Assembly (NCBI GenBank): GCA_910587185.1
Contig: CAJULY010000015.1
Coordinates: 1 to 64,000 of the forward strand
DNA from: an uncultured Muribaculaceae bacterium
GTDB taxonomy: Bacteria; Bacteroidota; Bacteroidia; Bacteroidales; Muribaculaceae
Reading direction: 5' to 3'
DNA: 64,000 bases
A model generated the notes under the pieces. That model saw only the letters and a program-made list of their open reading frames with translations, had not been told where the DNA came from and searched no databases. Shown here piece by piece: positions 34,388 to 42,447 of this stretch. The translations under genes and the position numbers were made by a program. Position 1 is the stretch's first letter; each line of letters opens with the position of its first letter.

Positions 34388-37049
34388 TTGTCGGTTCTTT
34401 GTGGAGGAGACGGAGGAGTTCGCCGATCCAGAGAACAAGTGAGGTAGAGAGGATTATCGTGATCCAGTCGGAGAGCCGAAGGGGCTCGACGCTGAAGAAA
34501 TCGCCTCCGAATGTCACAATAAGAATCTGACCGACAAAAATGATGAGGGCAATGAGGCAGAATCCTCCGCATCCTTTGAAGTGGAGGGCCGAGCGGCCGG
34601 TTTCGAAGGCACGCGCATTGAACATGTTCCAGAACTGGAGGAAGACGAATGTGGTGAAGAAGAGCGAGATCTCATAGGATGAAAGGCCGTTGGCTGAGGT
34701 GATTCCTGTGTGGAGCATGTCGGCGAGGGAATGAATGTCGGCGTGCTCGAGGTAGTAGAGGAACGCGAGCATGATGAAGAAGAAGAGGATGCCGGTGGCG
34801 ATTATGGATCGCCACATTGTCCGGTTTATGATAAATGCTGACCGGGAGCGGGGCTTGTCGCGCATGACTGAGGCGGAGGGGGGAAGGGAGGCGAGAGCCA
34901 TTGCGGCGAATGTGTCCATGATGAGGTTGACCCAGAGCATCTGGGTGACTGTCAGAGGCGACTGCATTCCCATGAAAGCTCCGAAGAGGACAATGAGACA
35001 AGCCACGACGTTGACAGTCAGCTGGAAGAGGATGAAGCGCTGGATGTTGCGGTAGAGCGATCGGCCCCACATTACGGACTGGGCGATGGAGGAGAAGGAG
35101 TTGTCGATGATGGTGATGTCTGAGGCTTCCTTGGCCACGGACGTTCCGTCGCCCATCGAGAGGCCGACGTGGGCTGTCTTCAGGGCCGGGGCATCGTTGG
35201 TTCCGTCGCCGGTTACGGCCACGACCTCGCCGTCGGTCTGCAGCGCTTCGACAAGGCGTTTCTTGTCCATTGGGCGTGCGCGTGCAATGATTTTCAGGTC
35301 TTCAACCCTACGTGCGAGCTCGTTGTCGGACATCTCGGCAACTTCGGGACCTGTGGCTATGTTCCGGTCAGAGTCGGTAGCGTCGTTCCAGAGGCCTATC
35401 TGGCGCCCGATCTCTTTTGCAGTGCCGGGAGTGTCGCCGGTCACGATCTTGATCTTTATGCCGGCGTCGGTCACCCGTGCCACAGCGTCGGGGACATCGG
35501 GGCGGACAGGATCGGAGATCGCGGCAATGCCGAGGAAAGTCATGTCGCCGCAGGTGACGCGCCCGTTTTCAATTGGGTCTTCGCCATCGGAAAGTTCCTT
35601 GTAGGCAAATCCGAGAGTGCGCATCGCCTGGTTCTGGTAGCCGAGCAGCAGAGCGTCCAGCTCCTTGCGCGTAACGCCGGGAGTATTGGCGCAAAGTCCG
35701 AACACGATTTCGGGCGCTCCTTTGACATAAAGCACGGTGCGTCCGGAAGCGGAGCGGACAACCGTGGCCATGTATTTGCGCTCGGTCGAGAACGGAAGCT
35801 CGTCAATGCGCGTCACGCTGTCGCGGCAGCTTTTATAGTCGATGCCTTTATTGTGGAGCCAGAGCAGGAGGGCGCCTTCAGTAGGGTTGCCGAGAACTGA
35901 GGGCTCTTTCCCGGAGAGGTCGAGGAGTGCGGTTGAGTTGACGGCTATGCCTTCGGCAATTATCTCGGCGGGAGGATTGCCGAAAAAGTCGGTGCGATAT
36001 ACCTGCATGCGGTTGCATGTCAGGGTTCCGGTCTTGTCGGTGCAGATTACGGTGGTGGCGCCCATAGTCTCGCAGGCGTGCATCTTGCGGACAAGGTTGT
36101 TGGTGCGGAGCATTCGGCGCATGGAGTAGGCGAGTGACAGGGTGACAGCCATGGGAAGTCCTTCGGGCACGGCCACTACGATCAGGGTCACGGCAATCAT
36201 AAGGGTCTGGAGTGCGAAGGCAAGTAAAGAGAGCCAGTCGAAATCCGGGACATTTATGAAGTACATGGAGAGGCGCCCGATAACGATAAGTGCGGCGACA
36301 GTGTAGGAGGCGCGGCTGACGAGTTTGCCGAGGCGGTCGAGCTGCTCGTCGAGAGGCGTGCGTACGCTGTCGTCGATCTGTGAGGCTACGAATACTTTTC
36401 CGTTTTCGGTGCGGTCGCCGACAGCAGAGACACGCATGACTCCGTGTCCTTCCATAATTTTTGTGCCTCGCATGGCAGCATCGGACGGGAATGTTGCGTC
36501 TTTGTCGAAATGGGCCGGATCGGTGGTCTTGTGGCATATCGGCTCGCCGGTCAGGGTGGATTCATCGATGTTTAGCGACACTGCCTCGAGCAGCTTGCCG
36601 TCGGCGGGAACTTCCTCGCCGGTGTTGAGGATGACGATATCGTCCTTCACAACATCTTTTTTCGGAATCTGAACCGGATTCCCGTTGCGGATGACCTGCA
36701 CGGGTTCGTCATCGTTGACCTGATTGAGTATGGCGAACTCGCGGTCGGCTTTCAGTTCGAAGAGGAAAGCGAGTCCGGTGGCCAGAAGTATGGCAATGAG
36801 TATGCCTACCGGTTCGAAGAACACGGCCGGCCCTTCATGGAGTCCCCAGTATTCATAACATGAGATGCATATCGAAAGGAAGCCGGCCACCAGAAGAATC
36901 ACGATCAAGGGGTCCTTGAATTTCTTAAGAAACTGTCGCCAGAGCGGTTCCTTCTCAGGAGGCGTCAGGATATTGGTGCCGTATTTTTCTCTGTTTTCAA
37001 GAACCTGAGCGTCGGTCAGGCCGGAGTATTCAATATGTTTGTCAGACAT
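34380..37049 (-). CDS. P-type Ca2+-transporting ATPase (PMCA/SERCA-like)
   Basis: 889 residues, the full P-type 2A/2B plan. N-terminal cation ATPase domain, membrane helices M1-M4 with VAVPEGLPMAVTLSLAYSMRRM (PEGL ion site in M4), phosphorylation site ICTDKTGTLTCNRM, nucleotide-binding domain with YVKGAPEIVFGLC, and hinge VTGDGTNDAPALKTAHVGLSMG. M5-M10 follow, with M6 NLIMDTFAAMALAS that carries an Asp ligand. It likely expels calcium from the cytoplasm. The start at 37049 (MSDKHIEYSG) is chosen over an ATG 42 bp upstream, because family members start in this region and a -7-like TATCTTTG lies at 37080-37087. Confidence 0.9.
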   Translation of the reverse strand: MSDKHIEYSGLTDAQVLENREKYGTNILTPPEKEPLWRQFLKKFKDPLIVILLVAGFLSICISCYEYWGLHEGPAVFFEPVGILIAILLATGLAFLFELKADREFAILNQVNDDEPVQVIRNGNPVQIPKKDVVKDDIVILNTGEEVPADGKLLEAVSLNIDESTLTGEPICHKTTDPAHFDKDATFPSDAAMRGTKIMEGHGVMRVSAVGDRTENGKVFVASQIDDSVRTPLDEQLDRLGKLVSRASYTVAALIVIGRLSMYFINVPDFDWLSLLAFALQTLMIAVTLIVVAVPEGLPMAVTLSLAYSMRRMLRTNNLVRKMHACETMGATTVICTDKTGTLTCNRMQVYRTDFFGNPPAEIIAEGIAVNSTALLDLSGKEPSVLGNPTEGALLLWLHNKGIDYKSCRDSVTRIDELPFSTERKYMATVVRSASGRTVLYVKGAPEIVFGLCANTPGVTRKELDALLLGYQNQAMRTLGFAYKELSDGEDPIENGRVTCGDMTFLGIAAISDPVRPDVPDAVARVTDAGIKIKIVTGDTPGTAKEIGRQIGLWNDATDSDRNIATGPEVAEMSDNELARRVEDLKIIARARPMDKKRLVEALQTDGEVVAVTGDGTNDAPALKTAHVGLSMGDGTSVAKEASDITIIDNSFSSIAQSVMWGRSLYRNIQRFILFQLTVNVVACLIVLFGAFMGMQSPLTVTQMLWVNLIMDTFAAMALASLPPSASVMRDKPRSRSAFIINRTMWRSIIATGILFFFIMLAFLYYLEHADIHSLADMLHTGITSANGLSSYEISLFFTTFVFLQFWNMFNARAFETGRSALHFKGCGGFCLIALIIFVGQILIVTFGGDFFSVEPLRLSDWITIILSTSLVLWIGELLRLLHKEPTTN

Positions 37050-37079
37050 TCGGAATAAAAATTTTGCTAATTTGCCCTG

Positions 37080-37087
37080 CAAAGATA
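37080..37087 (-). promoter_or_regulatory. -7 box upstream of Ca2+ ATPase gene
   Basis: TATCTTTG on the minus strand, 31 bp before the chosen start at 37049. It matches TAnnTTTG; no clear TTTG -33 box at 19-21 bp. Confidence 0.5.
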
Positions 37088-37184
37088 ACAAATAAAGCAG
37101 AGCGTCGGGAGCCGGGATCTAATAAATTCACAAAAATTTAATATCGCAGAGGGGGATGATTGGAGGGATTGGGCAAAAGAAGGA

Positions 37185-38075
37185 TCAGTCGGCGTATTTG
37201 ATTCGGAATTTGTCAAGGAGTCTTTTGAAGTAGTCCTGAGCTGAAAGGCAAGTGTCCAAAAGGTAGCCTTTTATTCCGGGCCAGTTACGCAAGCCATTAT
37301 AGTAGAACATTTTCAATTCATCAGTAATTATGAACGGCACATAGCCGTTTCTCAAACATTCGCGGAACATAATCAACCGGCCTACTCGTCCGTTGCCGTC
37401 CTGAAAAGGATGTATCGCTTCAAAACGCTGGTGAAAATCTATGATATTTTCCAATGACGGATGTCTGTCGGCATTATATTCTTTAAGAAGGGCTTCCATC
37501 TCATGATGGACATTTTCCGGTTCCGCAGTATCGCAACCTCCAACTTCGTTAGGCAATTTTTTATAGTCACCGACTCTGAACCAGACCTTCCGTTCATCGG
37601 ATGTTCCGGATTTCAGCAGATAATGAAGGTGTTTGATATATGCTTCGGTAAGTTTGCCGTCAGTCTTATCGATGATATAGTCAATGGCGCGGAAATGGTT
37701 TGTTGTCTCGATGATGTCATCGATGTTAACCGCATTGTCAGTGATTCCTATTGTGTTTGTCTCAAATATATATCGGGTCTGGTCATGGGTCAGACGACTG
37801 CCCTCTATATGGTTCGAGTTGTATGTCAGATCAATCTGGATGCGATGATATATGCCGCCTTTTACCTTACCCGCTTTCTGTTCTTTTAAAATCGAAAGCA
37901 GCGGAGAGATTCTGCGAGCTTTTTTACGCTGTGGAAGTTCGGCATCGGCAGGGATGTTCCATGTCTTGCCAACGAGACAGGCACCTTCTATTTTCCCTTG
38001 CGCGCAGTAGTTTCGGGCCGTGCGCTCCGAAACTCCATGACTCTGCGCCCACTCTTTGACAGATGTATAGTCCAT
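37185..38075 (-). CDS. Fic-domain protein with N-terminal HTH (class II, self-inhibited)
   Basis: 296 residues. Residues 1-45 read as a MerR/excisionase-like winged HTH (SVKEWAQSHGVSERTARNYCAQGKI). An inhibitory helix carries the (S/T)xxxE(G/N) motif as SNHIEG (87-92), E91 being the residue that blocks ATP. The Fic core HPFQDGNGRVGR (222-233) is complete, so AMP transfer to a target protein is expected when the helix is released. The gene has an exact TTTG-N20-TATCTTTG promoter with a 16-bp palindrome across its -33 box, so autorepression by the HTH is likely. AT-richer than the core genes to its right in transcription order; first gene of an accessory region. Confidence 0.9.
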   Translation of the reverse strand: MDYTSVKEWAQSHGVSERTARNYCAQGKIEGACLVGKTWNIPADAELPQRKKARRISPLLSILKEQKAGKVKGGIYHRIQIDLTYNSNHIEGSRLTHDQTRYIFETNTIGITDNAVNIDDIIETTNHFRAIDYIIDKTDGKLTEAYIKHLHYLLKSGTSDERKVWFRVGDYKKLPNEVGGCDTAEPENVHHEMEALLKEYNADRHPSLENIIDFHQRFEAIHPFQDGNGRVGRLIMFRECLRNGYVPFIITDELKMFYYNGLRNWPGIKGYLLDTCLSAQDYFKRLLDKFRIKYAD

Positions 38076-38114
38076 ATTACAGTTATCGGCAAGATTATTG
38101 GTTGAAATCTATTG

Positions 38115-38146
38115 CAAAGATATGGAAACTTGCCGATATCGGCAAA
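38115..38146 (-). promoter_or_regulatory. Promoter of the Fic gene
   Basis: On the minus strand, TTTG (38143-38146), 20 bp, TATCTTTG (38115-38122): exact consensus. The start codon is 40 bp downstream. Confidence 0.85.
38130..38145. promoter_or_regulatory. Palindromic operator TTGCCGATATCGGCAA
   Basis: A perfect 16-bp palindrome overlapping the -33 box and spacer of the Fic promoter. A half-site TATCGGCAA recurs at 38084-38092, in the leader. The obvious candidate ligand is the HTH domain of the Fic protein itself. Confidence 0.7.
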
Positions 38147-38242
38147 TTGTGGGCGGGAAGAGAGTGTGACGGATGGATATTTCCGGGTATGCAAAAGGCG
38201 AGATTTTGCCGTCTCGCCCTTTGCATTATGTCAGATGTGTCT

Positions 38243-38779
38243 TTAGTCAACAGCTACGTTTTGCATGACTGTGGCTGTAAAAGTAGCACCCTGTTGGATT
38301 TTCGGCATGGATCCTTTCATGAAACCGCTGAAGAGTCCGATGGGGAAGAATAGAACAGACAAAACGATCACACCGCCGAGTTTGCTGCCCCCTTTCTCGC
38401 ATGTGCTCAGGCTGAGAGGCACTTGCTTGTTGTCAATTGTATTTGTGTAGGCATTCGTGAAACAGACTTTTCCGGCTTTACCCCAAGAACCGTTCGGCGC
38501 AATGCTGTAATCAATATTGGCAGGAGTACCGGCTTTAATGATCACCTGAGACCCGTCAGAAGAATATACATCCGTCTCAACCTTTGCGGTGATTGTCCCT
38601 GATTCCGTTTTGTCGGCTCCGTTGAAGTTTTCATTAAGACGAAGCACCATCTGAGTGCCGCTTTCAAGCAGATTCTTTTGTCCTTTTAATGATTGAGACA
38701 TGGATTGAAGCGGCGCGAACATCAGTGCCGCGATAAGTACGCATGACATGATACGTTCCCAGAGATCTTTACTTTTCAT
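38243..38779 (-). CDS. Exported hypothetical protein
   Basis: 178 residues, not recognised. Signal peptide about 1-28 (IMSCVLIAALMFAPLQSMS, cleavage near QSMSQS). The mature part starts LLESGTQMVLRLNENFNGADKTESGTITAKVETDVYSSDG-like strands, then a Gly/hydrophobic segment (GGVIVLSVLFFPIGLFSGFMKG, about 135-156) that could be a membrane hairpin, and the ending PKIQQGATFTATV. The sequence pattern suggests a small envelope beta-structure. Clear promoter upstream; same direction as Fic but separated, so probably its own unit. Confidence 0.6.
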   Translation of the reverse strand: MKSKDLWERIMSCVLIAALMFAPLQSMSQSLKGQKNLLESGTQMVLRLNENFNGADKTESGTITAKVETDVYSSDGSQVIIKAGTPANIDYSIAPNGSWGKAGKVCFTNAYTNTIDNKQVPLSLSTCEKGGSKLGGVIVLSVLFFPIGLFSGFMKGSMPKIQQGATFTATVMQNVAVD

Positions 38780-38821
38780 AGTTTTGTAGTGATTTTATTG
38801 GTTTTGTTTATCATGATGAGG

Positions 38822-38853
38822 CAAATATAGTAAAACTTGTTGTCTCAGGCAAG
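38822..38853 (-). promoter_or_regulatory. Promoter of the exported hypothetical gene
   Basis: CTTG at 38850-38853, 20 bp, TATATTTG at 38822-38829 (minus strand). One mismatch in the -33 box. Confidence 0.65.
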
Positions 38854-38922
38854 TTTATAATGGAAAGTAGGACAAATTATCCGAATCAATGCGGTTGGAG
38901 AAGTCGGGGGAAGGGGAGAAGG

Positions 38923-39210
38923 CTATCTTTTGAGACCTTTGCCGAATAGCTCGGAATGGGAGCCTAACCGCAGCAGATCGATATCATTTGTTGTCCGGTC
39001 AATCCAGATGAGAAGGAAGTCGCCTTGAATATGGCATTCCATACATCCTGCATAGTCATTTGTGAGCAAATGAGGACGATAGATTTCGGGTATGGGTAAT
39101 TCGTTCTCCAATAACCGGAGAACCTCGAGAAGTGCTTCCGCTTTTTTCGGATTGTTGCGGATCCTTTTTAAATCCTTCTTATATTGTGTCGAAGGACGAA
39201 GCTTTTTCAT
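38923..39210 (-). CDS. YafQ/RelE-family mRNA-interferase toxin
   Basis: 95 residues, the usual size. It matches YafQ: LRPSTQYKKDLKRI at the start, RPHLLTNDYAGCMECHIQGDFLLIWI in the centre (the family's HxLxGxYxGxxECHIxxDxLLIY pattern) and LLRLGSHSELFGKG at the end, with the conserved His residues expected for ribosome-dependent mRNA cleavage. It overlaps the antitoxin gene by 4 bp. Confidence 0.88.
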   Translation of the reverse strand: MKKLRPSTQYKKDLKRIRNNPKKAEALLEVLRLLENELPIPEIYRPHLLTNDYAGCMECHIQGDFLLIWIDRTTNDIDLLRLGSHSELFGKGLKR

Positions 39211-39464
39211 AATCCCATGGATTTGAACATGGCTTCGACAGATGTCGTATCGACAGGAGGTACGTTATGGAGTTTTCCGCTTTTTGCTTCTTCTATCGCG
39301 GACTTGGTTACTTCATTGGGTTCATTGTAAGCAACATCAAGGAGCACACATTCAACGAAGTTATTGAGGCTGCGGTGTTCGCGCTTGGCCATCTCTTTAA
39401 GACGTTCTATCAGGTCAACATTGAGACGGAACATCGTAGCTTTTTTCTTAATTGCTGTTTCCAT
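39207..39464 (-). CDS. RHH-type antitoxin partner of YafQ-like toxin
   Basis: 85 residues. The N-terminal KKKATMFRLNVDLIERLKEMAKREHRSLNNFVE-like stretch is a ribbon-helix-helix (strand TMFRLN, helix DLIERLKEMAKRE, helix SLNNFVECVLLD). The C-terminal half is acidic and extended (NEVTKSAIEEAKSGKLHNVPP), as expected for toxin wrapping. The start at 39464 (METAIKKK) is chosen; longer frames run into repeat family B. TATATTTG boxes at 39484-39491 and 39495-39502 are candidate promoters, likely autoregulated. Confidence 0.8.
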   Translation of the reverse strand: METAIKKKATMFRLNVDLIERLKEMAKREHRSLNNFVECVLLDVAYNEPNEVTKSAIEEAKSGKLHNVPPVDTTSVEAMFKSMGL

Positions 39465-39579
39465 AGTGCTATCATTTTGTTTGCAAATATAAAACAAATA
39501 TATAGCAATAACAAATCCGGCGCCGATAAAGTTGGGGGAAGGGAGAAGGCTCTTCAATGCGGTTGAGTTAAGCTGAAAA

Positions 39580-39868
39580 GGCTTGATGGACAAGCCCCCG
39601 GGCGCACTGTGTCCTAACCGGGCATGAAGCGTAGCGGAGTGCCCGGACAAAGACGGCCCAATACTCTCGACGTCCCCGGATGGATGCCTCAGTGGTTGAC
39701 GCAATGTCCTGTACCACAGAATCGTCCCTCCGCGACTCAATTACTATATATCATTGTCTCTCCGACCACTCCGCTTCGCTCCATGGCCGGTTACTTTCAG
39801 CACGCCCTGACGGGCTCCGATGGGAAAATATGACATAGGTTTCTAAACCCGACCGCATTGATCAGGCT
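39580..39868. repeat. Structured repeat family B, copy 1
   Basis: About 285 bp, roughly 85% alike by eye to copy 2 at 53.08 kb. Contains several conserved hairpins: CCGGGCA...TGCCCGG, GTCCC...GGGAT-type, TGT-ACC-ACA, CCGACC...GGCCGG, and GCCC-TGAC-GGGC. The loop of the first hairpin (AGCGTAGCGGAGTG) is largely complementary to CACTCCGCTTCGCT in the later one. No open frame of interest. The tail from 39805 matches 13931-13995. Confidence 0.75.
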
Positions 39869-40106
39869 CTTACCGCAGTATTATAATATAACTCTCATAT
39901 ATGCAATTCATTGAATTCTGGCTTTATAAGAAACAAATAATGAACAGAAAAGAATTTTATTTGTAAGAGTGATTTTGCGCTGGTTCTGAAAGGGAGGTGT
40001 TTGCTAAACCTCGACTTGGCTTTAATCTAACTTGCCTGAAGTGCTGGAATAAAAACTTTGAGAAAATATGATACCTAATTTTTACATTTATGTAAAACAT
40101 TTTTTG
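39869..40106. other. AT-rich gap before the HigBA-like pair
   Basis: No gene recognised. It holds a 13-bp palindrome AATTCATTGAATT near 39905-39917 and general AT-rich sequence, ending at the promoter of the HigBA-like pair. Confidence 0.5.
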
Positions 40107-40135
40107 TAACTTTGCGTTGTAATTACAAACGCAAA
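40107..40135 (+). promoter_or_regulatory. -7 box and overlapping palindrome of the HigBA-like pair
   Basis: TAACTTTG at 40107-40114 fits the -7 consensus. It runs into a near-palindrome at 40111-40135 with arms TTTGCGTT and AACGCAAA around GTAATTAC. The start codon follows at 40140. The placement over the -7 box and start site suits binding by the XRE protein encoded second. Confidence 0.65.
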
Positions 40136-40139
40136 AATC

Positions 40140-40610
40140 ATGAGCGAAGTCGAACTCCTCTTAGTCAACAGCAGCGACAGCTGCACTATGTACACAATTC
40201 AGTTCCTATCTGACGATATGAGCGAATTTGAAAAATTCATTGCCAAGTTCAGGGAGGACGCGGAACTGAATCCTGATTTTCAGGCAATAATGAGATTTGT
40301 TGAACAGATTCTCTCCAATGGTGCTTTTGAACGGTACTTCCGCAGAGAGGGCAAGATGAACGACTCAGTTGTTGCACTGCCGGTTTTGAAATCAAAACTT
40401 CGCCTGTATTGTCTTCGGCTTACCGACAAAATTCTCGTCCTCGGTAACGGCGACGTGAAGAACAGCCGGACATACGAAGAAAACGACACATTGCAGGGAT
40501 ATGTAATGGACTTGCAGAAATTCGAGCGTCTGCTCAAACAGGAAGTGCGTTCCGGTAATGTGGAGATAACCGAAAAGGAGATTATAACCGATAAAACCTT
40601 TGACTTATGA
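40140..40610 (+). CDS. HigB/Gp49-like putative toxin
   Basis: 156 residues. The central part KLRLYCLRLTDKILVLGNGDVKN resembles the HigB/Gp49 (RelE-superfamily) core, in which a small beta-sheet binds the ribosome. It is longer than typical HigB (about 100), with an N-terminal 45-residue extension. Residues 110-156 form helices. The overlapping downstream XRE gene (4 bp) in toxin-then-antitoxin order supports a HigBA-type module. Activity as a toxin is not shown by sequence. Confidence 0.65.
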   Translation: MSEVELLLVNSSDSCTMYTIQFLSDDMSEFEKFIAKFREDAELNPDFQAIMRFVEQILSNGAFERYFRREGKMNDSVVALPVLKSKLRLYCLRLTDKILVLGNGDVKNSRTYEENDTLQGYVMDLQKFERLLKQEVRSGNVEITEKEIITDKTFDL

Positions 40611-40873
40611 GAACCGCCAACATTTCATTACAGGAAATTTTCAATGAGATTCCTCGGGAGAAGCGGGAGGAAACACGACTTTCTTTTGCCATCTCTAACA
40701 GACTTGACGCTCTCATGCGTGAAAGGGGCTTGAATAAAAAGCAGTTTGCCGAAGCCCTTGGTAAACGACCCAATGAGATAACACGATGGCTGAGCGGGGA
40801 GCATAACTTCACTATCTCGACTCTCGCCATGCTTTCCTCGTTTTTCGGACAGCCGATTATTACAGTCGGTTGA
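40607..40873 (+). CDS. XRE-family HTH antitoxin-like protein
   Basis: 88 residues. HTH_3 fold at about 27-80: ISNRLDALMRERGLNKKQFAEALGKRPNEITRWLSGEHNFTISTLAMLSSFFG. It should bind the palindrome at 40111-40135 and silence the pair. The N-terminal 25 residues (LQEIFNEIPREKREE) are charged and may contact the toxin. Confidence 0.82.
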   Translation: MRTANISLQEIFNEIPREKREETRLSFAISNRLDALMRERGLNKKQFAEALGKRPNEITRWLSGEHNFTISTLAMLSSFFGQPIITVG

Positions 40874-40940
40874 TATTCTGTTTTGCGATGGCATAATCAT
40901 TTATAATATATCCTCACAGTTCAATGCATTTGAAAAAAGA

Positions 40941-42353
40941 ATGAGATTGCATAATTTTCATAAAGCTTATACGGTAGTTATAGCTATATTTTTATCGTTA
41001 GCTGCATGTAAAAGCAACAATCATATTTCGGACTATTGCAATGAAATAAAAAGGGCAGAGGATTTAATCTCACATGATAAAAAAGATGATGCGCTTACTT
41101 TGCTATTTGAACTTGAAAACAATCTTGACGAAACGATTCCCGACACTTTGAAATATAAAGTATTGTCACGAATCGGGAGCATTTATTATTCTGACTTCAA
41201 AAAGGATAAAGCTGACGATTATTTTAAGAAAGCATTGGCTGTTGCACGTAAATGTGGCAAGAATTATGAAAGCATGGCACTATGGAATAGATGTCTGACC
41301 ATATCCGACAATGATTCCATTTTGATATATCTTAAAGATTGTCAGAATATCAGCCATGCCTCCGGGTCAAGATATACGGAAGGTATGTCGGGAATTAATC
41401 TCGCGAGTGCATACATCCAAACCCAAAATTTGGATAAGGCCCGTGAGATACTTGACACAATGGAGTATGTGGTTGGTAATGACAGCGTGCTTAAAAATGA
41501 ACTGGCAAATGTCAGATTGAATTATCTTATCAGCACAAAGAATTTCGACAAGGCTAAAGAAATACTTGATGAGCAGAATGTAAGAGACTTGAATTTATAT
41601 GGCAGACTATCCCGATATCAGAATTTGTACGCCATTGAAATTGGTAAAGGACGGTATGAGTCTGCTATTGAATATCGTGATTCCATTGATGAAATAAAGA
41701 ACAAGGTTGACTCTATCAGTCTTGATGAAAAGCTGTCAAAAACAGAGCTGGAGTTTACATCCAAACTTGATGATGAGAGGAGGAATAGGGATATTGCCAT
41801 CATAATCAGCTTGTTTGTTATTATTATATTATCAGCATTTCTTTTTGCAGGTGTCAAACGCAGGCTTATGATGAAGAAGCAGATTGAGTTGAACGAGCAA
41901 ATATTAAAACTGAATCTTAGAATAGCTCAGCTTACAGGATCTCATAATGAAAGCGACACACCTGTCAACGAAGGGAATGCCGATGTTCAGCCCGAGATTA
42001 TTGAAAAGTTGAGACTGAATAAAGAACTGTTTATAAACCAGCCGATATATGGTCGATTGAAGCAGTTGAACCTAAAGCGAGATTCAGAGACGATCGACAA
42101 GGCAATGGCGAGAGAGGTCCTGGATGGAGTGATCGGGCAATTTGCTGATGTATGCACCAACCTACGACAGCTTTATAGCGGCATGACCTATGACGATGTG
42201 TTGTATTGTGCGGCAATCTATGTCGGGTTCTCGAAAGAATTGGCATCCGTGGCTTTCGGATCAAGTGAGGATGCACTTCGCCGACGTAAGAGCCGAATCA
42301 AACAAAAGCTTCCGACGGCTGTTTTTGAGGCCGTTTTTGGGACAAAAGCGTGA
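40941..42353 (+). CDS. TPR membrane regulator with C-terminal HTH-like domain
   Basis: 470 residues. The N-terminus has a lipobox-like signal (LSLAAC, Cys 23), followed by about 230 residues of tetratricopeptide-type helices (YYSDFKKDKADDYFKKALAVAR, LDKAREILDTMEYV). A membrane helix (about 283-305, IAIIISLFVIIILSAFLFAG) precedes a coiled coil and a C-terminal domain whose YDDVLYCAAIYVGFSKELAS, then SEDALRRRKSRIKQKL, looks like a LuxR/sigma-4-style HTH. The topology implies a periplasmic sensor and a cytoplasmic DNA-binding domain in one chain. The TonB-type receptor gene that follows 95 bp later is a likely target. AT-rich. Confidence 0.7.
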   Translation: MRLHNFHKAYTVVIAIFLSLAACKSNNHISDYCNEIKRAEDLISHDKKDDALTLLFELENNLDETIPDTLKYKVLSRIGSIYYSDFKKDKADDYFKKALAVARKCGKNYESMALWNRCLTISDNDSILIYLKDCQNISHASGSRYTEGMSGINLASAYIQTQNLDKAREILDTMEYVVGNDSVLKNELANVRLNYLISTKNFDKAKEILDEQNVRDLNLYGRLSRYQNLYAIEIGKGRYESAIEYRDSIDEIKNKVDSISLDEKLSKTELEFTSKLDDERRNRDIAIIISLFVIIILSAFLFAGVKRRLMMKKQIELNEQILKLNLRIAQLTGSHNESDTPVNEGNADVQPEIIEKLRLNKELFINQPIYGRLKQLNLKRDSETIDKAMAREVLDGVIGQFADVCTNLRQLYSGMTYDDVLYCAAIYVGFSKELASVAFGSSEDALRRRKSRIKQKLPTAVFEAVFGTKA

Positions 42354-42414
42354 CATTCAGCTTGTGTCACATTATTGTCCGACTTGATATATAGACGGTT
42401 ATGACTGGCTGCTC

Positions 42415-42422
42415 TAACTTTG
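42415..42422 (+). promoter_or_regulatory. -7 box for TonB-type receptor gene
   Basis: TAACTTTG, 25 bp before the ATG. No good -33 box at the usual spacing, which fits dependence on an activator. A GTGACA/TGTCAC inverted pair lies upstream at 42350-42370. Confidence 0.5.
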
Positions 42423-42447
42423 CAGCAGAAACTAAAACCGTTTATAT

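Noticed and set aside
39869..40106. tRNA or other known RNA in the AT-rich gap
   Set aside because: No cloverleaf, no CCA-adjacent acceptor stem and no TpsiC-like motif could be assembled.
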